Positions 6,012-7,602 of a stretch of DNA of 7,602 nucleotides are shown here, one piece after another. Made by a program: the position numbers and the translations under genes. Every line of letters starts with the position of its first letter. The stretch's first letter is position 1. The notes beneath the pieces were generated by a model. That model saw only the letters and a program-made list of their open reading frames with translations. It did not search any database and was not told the DNA's origin. The stretch comes from Ruminococcus sp. UBA7013 (lineage in GTDB: Bacteria > Bacillota > Clostridia > Oscillospirales > Ruminococcaceae), in assembly GCA_002449585.1 (NCBI GenBank), contig DJXD01000002.1, positions 1 through 7,602 on the forward strand. The letters run 5' to 3'.

Positions 6012-6424
6012 CAACTACAACCCCGTAAAAATACGGGGTTCTGAAACCTTCACATGCATAACGGATGTAATCTACTATACAACTACAACCCCGTAAAAAT
6101 ACGGGGTTCTGAAACCCGCAACAATTTCGGAGTGCTCAGCTTTCTCTTTCAACTACAACCCCGTAAAAATACGGGGTTCTGAAACTAAAAATTTAGAAAT
6201 CGCAGCCTTAACTCTGCAACTACAACCCCGTAAAAATACGGGGTTCTGAAACCTCTCAATTTTTTCATAGGTTTCTTCTGCCGTCAACTACAACCCCGTA
6301 AAAATACGGGGTTCTGAAACCGATGCATGTGGCCATGAATGTTAAGCTTTTCCAACTACAACCCCGTAAAAATACGGGGTTCTGAAACCCCCGATTTTTC
6401 TGGCAATATCAGCATATTCCTGCG

Positions 6425-6459
6425 CAACTACAACCCCGTAAAAATACGGGTTCTAAAAT
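6425..6459 (+). repeat. Degenerate terminal CRISPR repeat
   Basis: The last repeat is 35 nt. It lacks one G of the CGGGG stem and ends TTCTAAAAT where the others end TTCTGAAAC. Decay at the leader-distal end is normal and confirms the array's polarity. The last spacer (36 nt) before it is also slightly long. Confidence 0.93.
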
Positions 6460-6502
6460 CAATGAATTGTGAAAATGCTGAAAGATAGATGTAAACAAAA
6501 AA

Positions 6503-6539
6503 ATCCCTTCGCTTCTAATCGAATCTAAAGCGAGGGGAT
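6503..6539 (-). terminator. Hairpin after the array, terminator-like on the - strand
   Basis: ATCCCTTCGCTT (6503-6514) pairs with AAGCGAGGGGAT (6528-6539), 12 bp with one G-U pair and a 13-nt loop. Seven A's at 6497-6503 become a T-run directly after the stem when read on the - strand, the classical intrinsic terminator layout. On the + strand the stem is followed only by GAATTAATATAATTTTT, a weaker U-rich tract. It may be bidirectional: ending array transcripts and stopping antisense transcription from entering the array. Confidence 0.7.
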
Positions 6540-6546
6540 GAATTAA

Positions 6547-6552
6547 TATAAT
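6547..6552 (+). promoter_or_regulatory. Possible -10 box ahead of the DUF262 gene
   Basis: TATAAT lies 33-38 nt before the chosen DUF262 start. No good -35 sits 16-18 bp upstream, so support is weak in this AT-rich stretch. Further TATAAT strings occur at 6565-6570 and 6581-6586 inside the duplication. An alternative weak promoter is TTGTGA (6467-6472) with TGTAAA (6490-6495) at 17-bp spacing. Confidence 0.25.
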
Positions 6553-6556
6553 TTTT

Positions 6557-6588
6557 AAGGAACTTATAATGAAAGGAACTTATAATGA
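6557..6588 (+). repeat. Perfect 16-bp tandem duplication of RBS plus start codon
   Basis: AAGGAACTTATAATGA occurs twice back to back (6557-6572 and 6573-6588). Each copy carries an AAGGA ribosome binding site and an ATG. The second ATG (6585) starts the DUF262 gene. The first (6569) is out of frame and encodes MKGTYNDW before a TGA at 6593-6595, overlapping the real start. Confidence 0.9.
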
Positions 6589-7602
6589 TTGGTGAAAAAT
6601 TTACCTTAATGCAATATCCAGTCAGCGCAGTTCTGGGAATGATTGATGCCAAACAATTTGTGATTCCAGAAATGCAAAGACCATTTGTATGGAAACGCAG
6701 TCAGGTGCGTGATTTAATTGACTCACTATATAATGGATATCCTACTGGATATATCATCACATGGAAAAATCCGGATGTCAAAACAAAAGAAGGAACTATT
6801 GCAGGTGGAAAGCATGTCCTAATTGATGGACAGCAACGTGTTACTGCCTTGATGGCCGCCATTTCTGGACTCGAAGTTCTTGATGAAGATTTTAATCAAG
6901 ACAGAATCAAAATTGCTTTCGATCCATTAGCAACGGATTCTACAAAACGGTTTCAAGTACAGGATGCTTCACACCTGAAAAATAAAAAATGGATACCTGA
7001 TATTTCAGTAATATTTAAGGCTGACTTTAGGCAACGAGCTTTTGAAAATCAATATGCTGAATTAAATGAAGATGTCGATATTGATATGGTTTCTGAAAAA
7101 ATCACAAAACTAAAATCTATCACAAATCGTCAAATTGGCGTGATTGAATTAGCGCATACTTTGGATATTGATGAAGTGACTGAAATATTTATTCGTATCA
7201 ATTCAAAAGGAACAGCTCTTAGCCAGTCAGATTTTGTTATGTCTAAAATGGCGGCAGACACATCTCATCATGGTAATATATTGCGAAAAGTGGTAGATTA
7301 TTTCTGCCATCTTGCTGTAAAGCCTGATTTTTATCCCCAGATACAAAAAGATATTGAATTTTCTAATACATCCTATGCACAAAAAATAAAGTGGTTAGCA
7401 AATGGAATAGAAGATATTTATACTCCTGCTTATGGTGATATGTTGAGAGTTGCCTTTATGTATAGTTTTAGCAGAGCCAAACTCTCTGATATGGTAAGTT
7501 TGCTTTCAGGGCGTGACTTTGAAACCAGAGAATTCAAAGAAGAAATTGTTGAAGATTCCTATCAAAAATTGAATAATGGAATGCAAGCATTTGTCAATGA
7601 AT
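6585..7602 (+). CDS. DUF262 / GmrSD-family protein, N-terminal part (runs off the window)
   Basis: 339 codons are visible with no stop, so the gene continues beyond the window. It starts MIGEKFTLMQYP. IPEMQRPFVWKRSQVRDLID (27-46) is the typical opening of DUF262, IDGQQRVTALM (80-90) its hallmark ParB-like catalytic motif, and FIRINSKGTALSQSDFVMSK (202-221) its second conserved block. Family members include GmrS of the GmrSD type IV restriction enzymes, BrxU and SspE, which use nucleotide hydrolysis by this domain to control a nuclease, often an HNH domain of the DUF1524 type in the same chain or the next gene. That part would lie outside the window. ATG 6585 has AAGGA at 6573-6577 with 7-nt spacing. 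Position beside CRISPR and viperin-like genes supports a defence role. Many DUF262 proteins remain uncharacterised, so exact function is open. Confidence 0.88.
   Translation, partial: MIGEKFTLMQYPVSAVLGMIDAKQFVIPEMQRPFVWKRSQVRDLIDSLYNGYPTGYIITWKNPDVKTKEGTIAGGKHVLIDGQQRVTALMAAISGLEVLDEDFNQDRIKIAFDPLATDSTKRFQVQDASHLKNKKWIPDISVIFKADFRQRAFENQYAELNEDVDIDMVSEKITKLKSITNRQIGVIELAHTLDIDEVTEIFIRINSKGTALSQSDFVMSKMAADTSHHGNILRKVVDYFCHLAVKPDFYPQIQKDIEFSNTSYAQKIKWLANGIEDIYTPAYGDMLRVAFMYSFSRAKLSDMVSLLSGRDFETREFKEEIVEDSYQKLNNGMQAFVNE

Larger units (their letters stand above)
5195..6459 (+). CRISPR. Type VI-D CRISPR array, 17 repeats and 16 spacers
   Basis: The 36-nt repeat starts CAACTACAACCCCGTA, has AAAA in the middle and ends TACGGGGTTCTGAAAC. 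AACCCCGTA pairs with TACGGGGTT as a perfect 9-bp stem with an AAAA loop, followed by CTGAAAC at the spacer boundary, the form expected of a Cas13d repeat. Repeats start at 5195, 5261, 5328, 5394, 5483, 5553, 5643, 5711, 5778, 5846, 6012, 6080, 6150, 6217, 6285, 6353 and 6425. The first 16 are identical; the last is degenerate, so new spacers enter at the leader side near 5195. Spacer lengths in order are 30, 31, 30, 53, 34, 54, 32, 31, 32, 130, 32, 34, 31, 32, 32 and 36 nt. The three long ones are listed separately. crRNAs are read on the + strand, repeat 5' of spacer. Confidence 0.99.

Overview
The window looks like a defence island from a gut Firmicute of the Ruminococcus / Oscillospiraceae type. 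The evidence is moderately AT-rich DNA, strong AAGGAGG ribosome binding sites, consensus sigma-A promoters, and a Cas13d effector of the kind known mainly from Ruminococcus and Eubacterium siraeum. Its centre is a complete type VI-D CRISPR-Cas locus. All genes are on the + strand.

Layout. (1) Positions 1-1235 hold a two-gene unit behind an extended -10 element at the very edge of the window. It encodes an unrecognised 96-residue protein, then a 288-residue radical-SAM enzyme that aligns by eye to viperin along its whole length (prokaryotic viperin, pVip). (2) A near-consensus promoter (1239-1267) drives cas13d (877 aa, both HEPN RxxxxH motifs intact), cas1 (292 aa, type II-like) and cas2 (106 aa). 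cas1 follows cas13d after 1 nt and cas2 overlaps cas1 by 4 nt, so this is one operon. (3) A perfect consensus promoter (TTGACA, 17 bp, TATAAT; 5131-5159) directly after cas2 drives the CRISPR array. A 10-bp hairpin fills the short leader RNA and abuts repeat 1. (4) The array (5195-6459) has 17 repeats of 36 nt (the last one degenerate) and 16 spacers. Thirteen spacers are 30-36 nt, but three are oversized: 53, 54 and 130 nt. (5) Positions 6460-6584 hold a strong hairpin whose T-run faces the - strand and a 16-bp tandem duplication of a ribosome binding site plus ATG. (6) From 6585 to the window end runs the N-terminal 339 residues of a DUF262 (GmrSD-type) protein with the DGQQR motif, a third likely defence gene.

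How it fits together. Cas13d is an RNA-guided RNase that processes its own pre-crRNA; Cas1-Cas2 supply spacers. Viperin makes chain-terminating ddh-nucleotides that block phage RNA synthesis, so two neighbouring systems act at the RNA level. DUF262 proteins are found in modified-DNA restriction systems (GmrSD, BrxU, SspE). No WYL-domain accessory gene, often found with VI-D loci, is seen here.

Most unusual signals: a viperin-like gene beside Cas13d with an unknown small partner; oversized spacers 6 and 10, each opening with a near-perfect Shine-Dalgarno, an ATG and a closed 10-11 codon ORF; the 130-nt spacer with two hairpins; the leader hairpin flush with repeat 1; a 13-nt-armed palindrome inside cas1; and the duplicated start region of the DUF262 gene.
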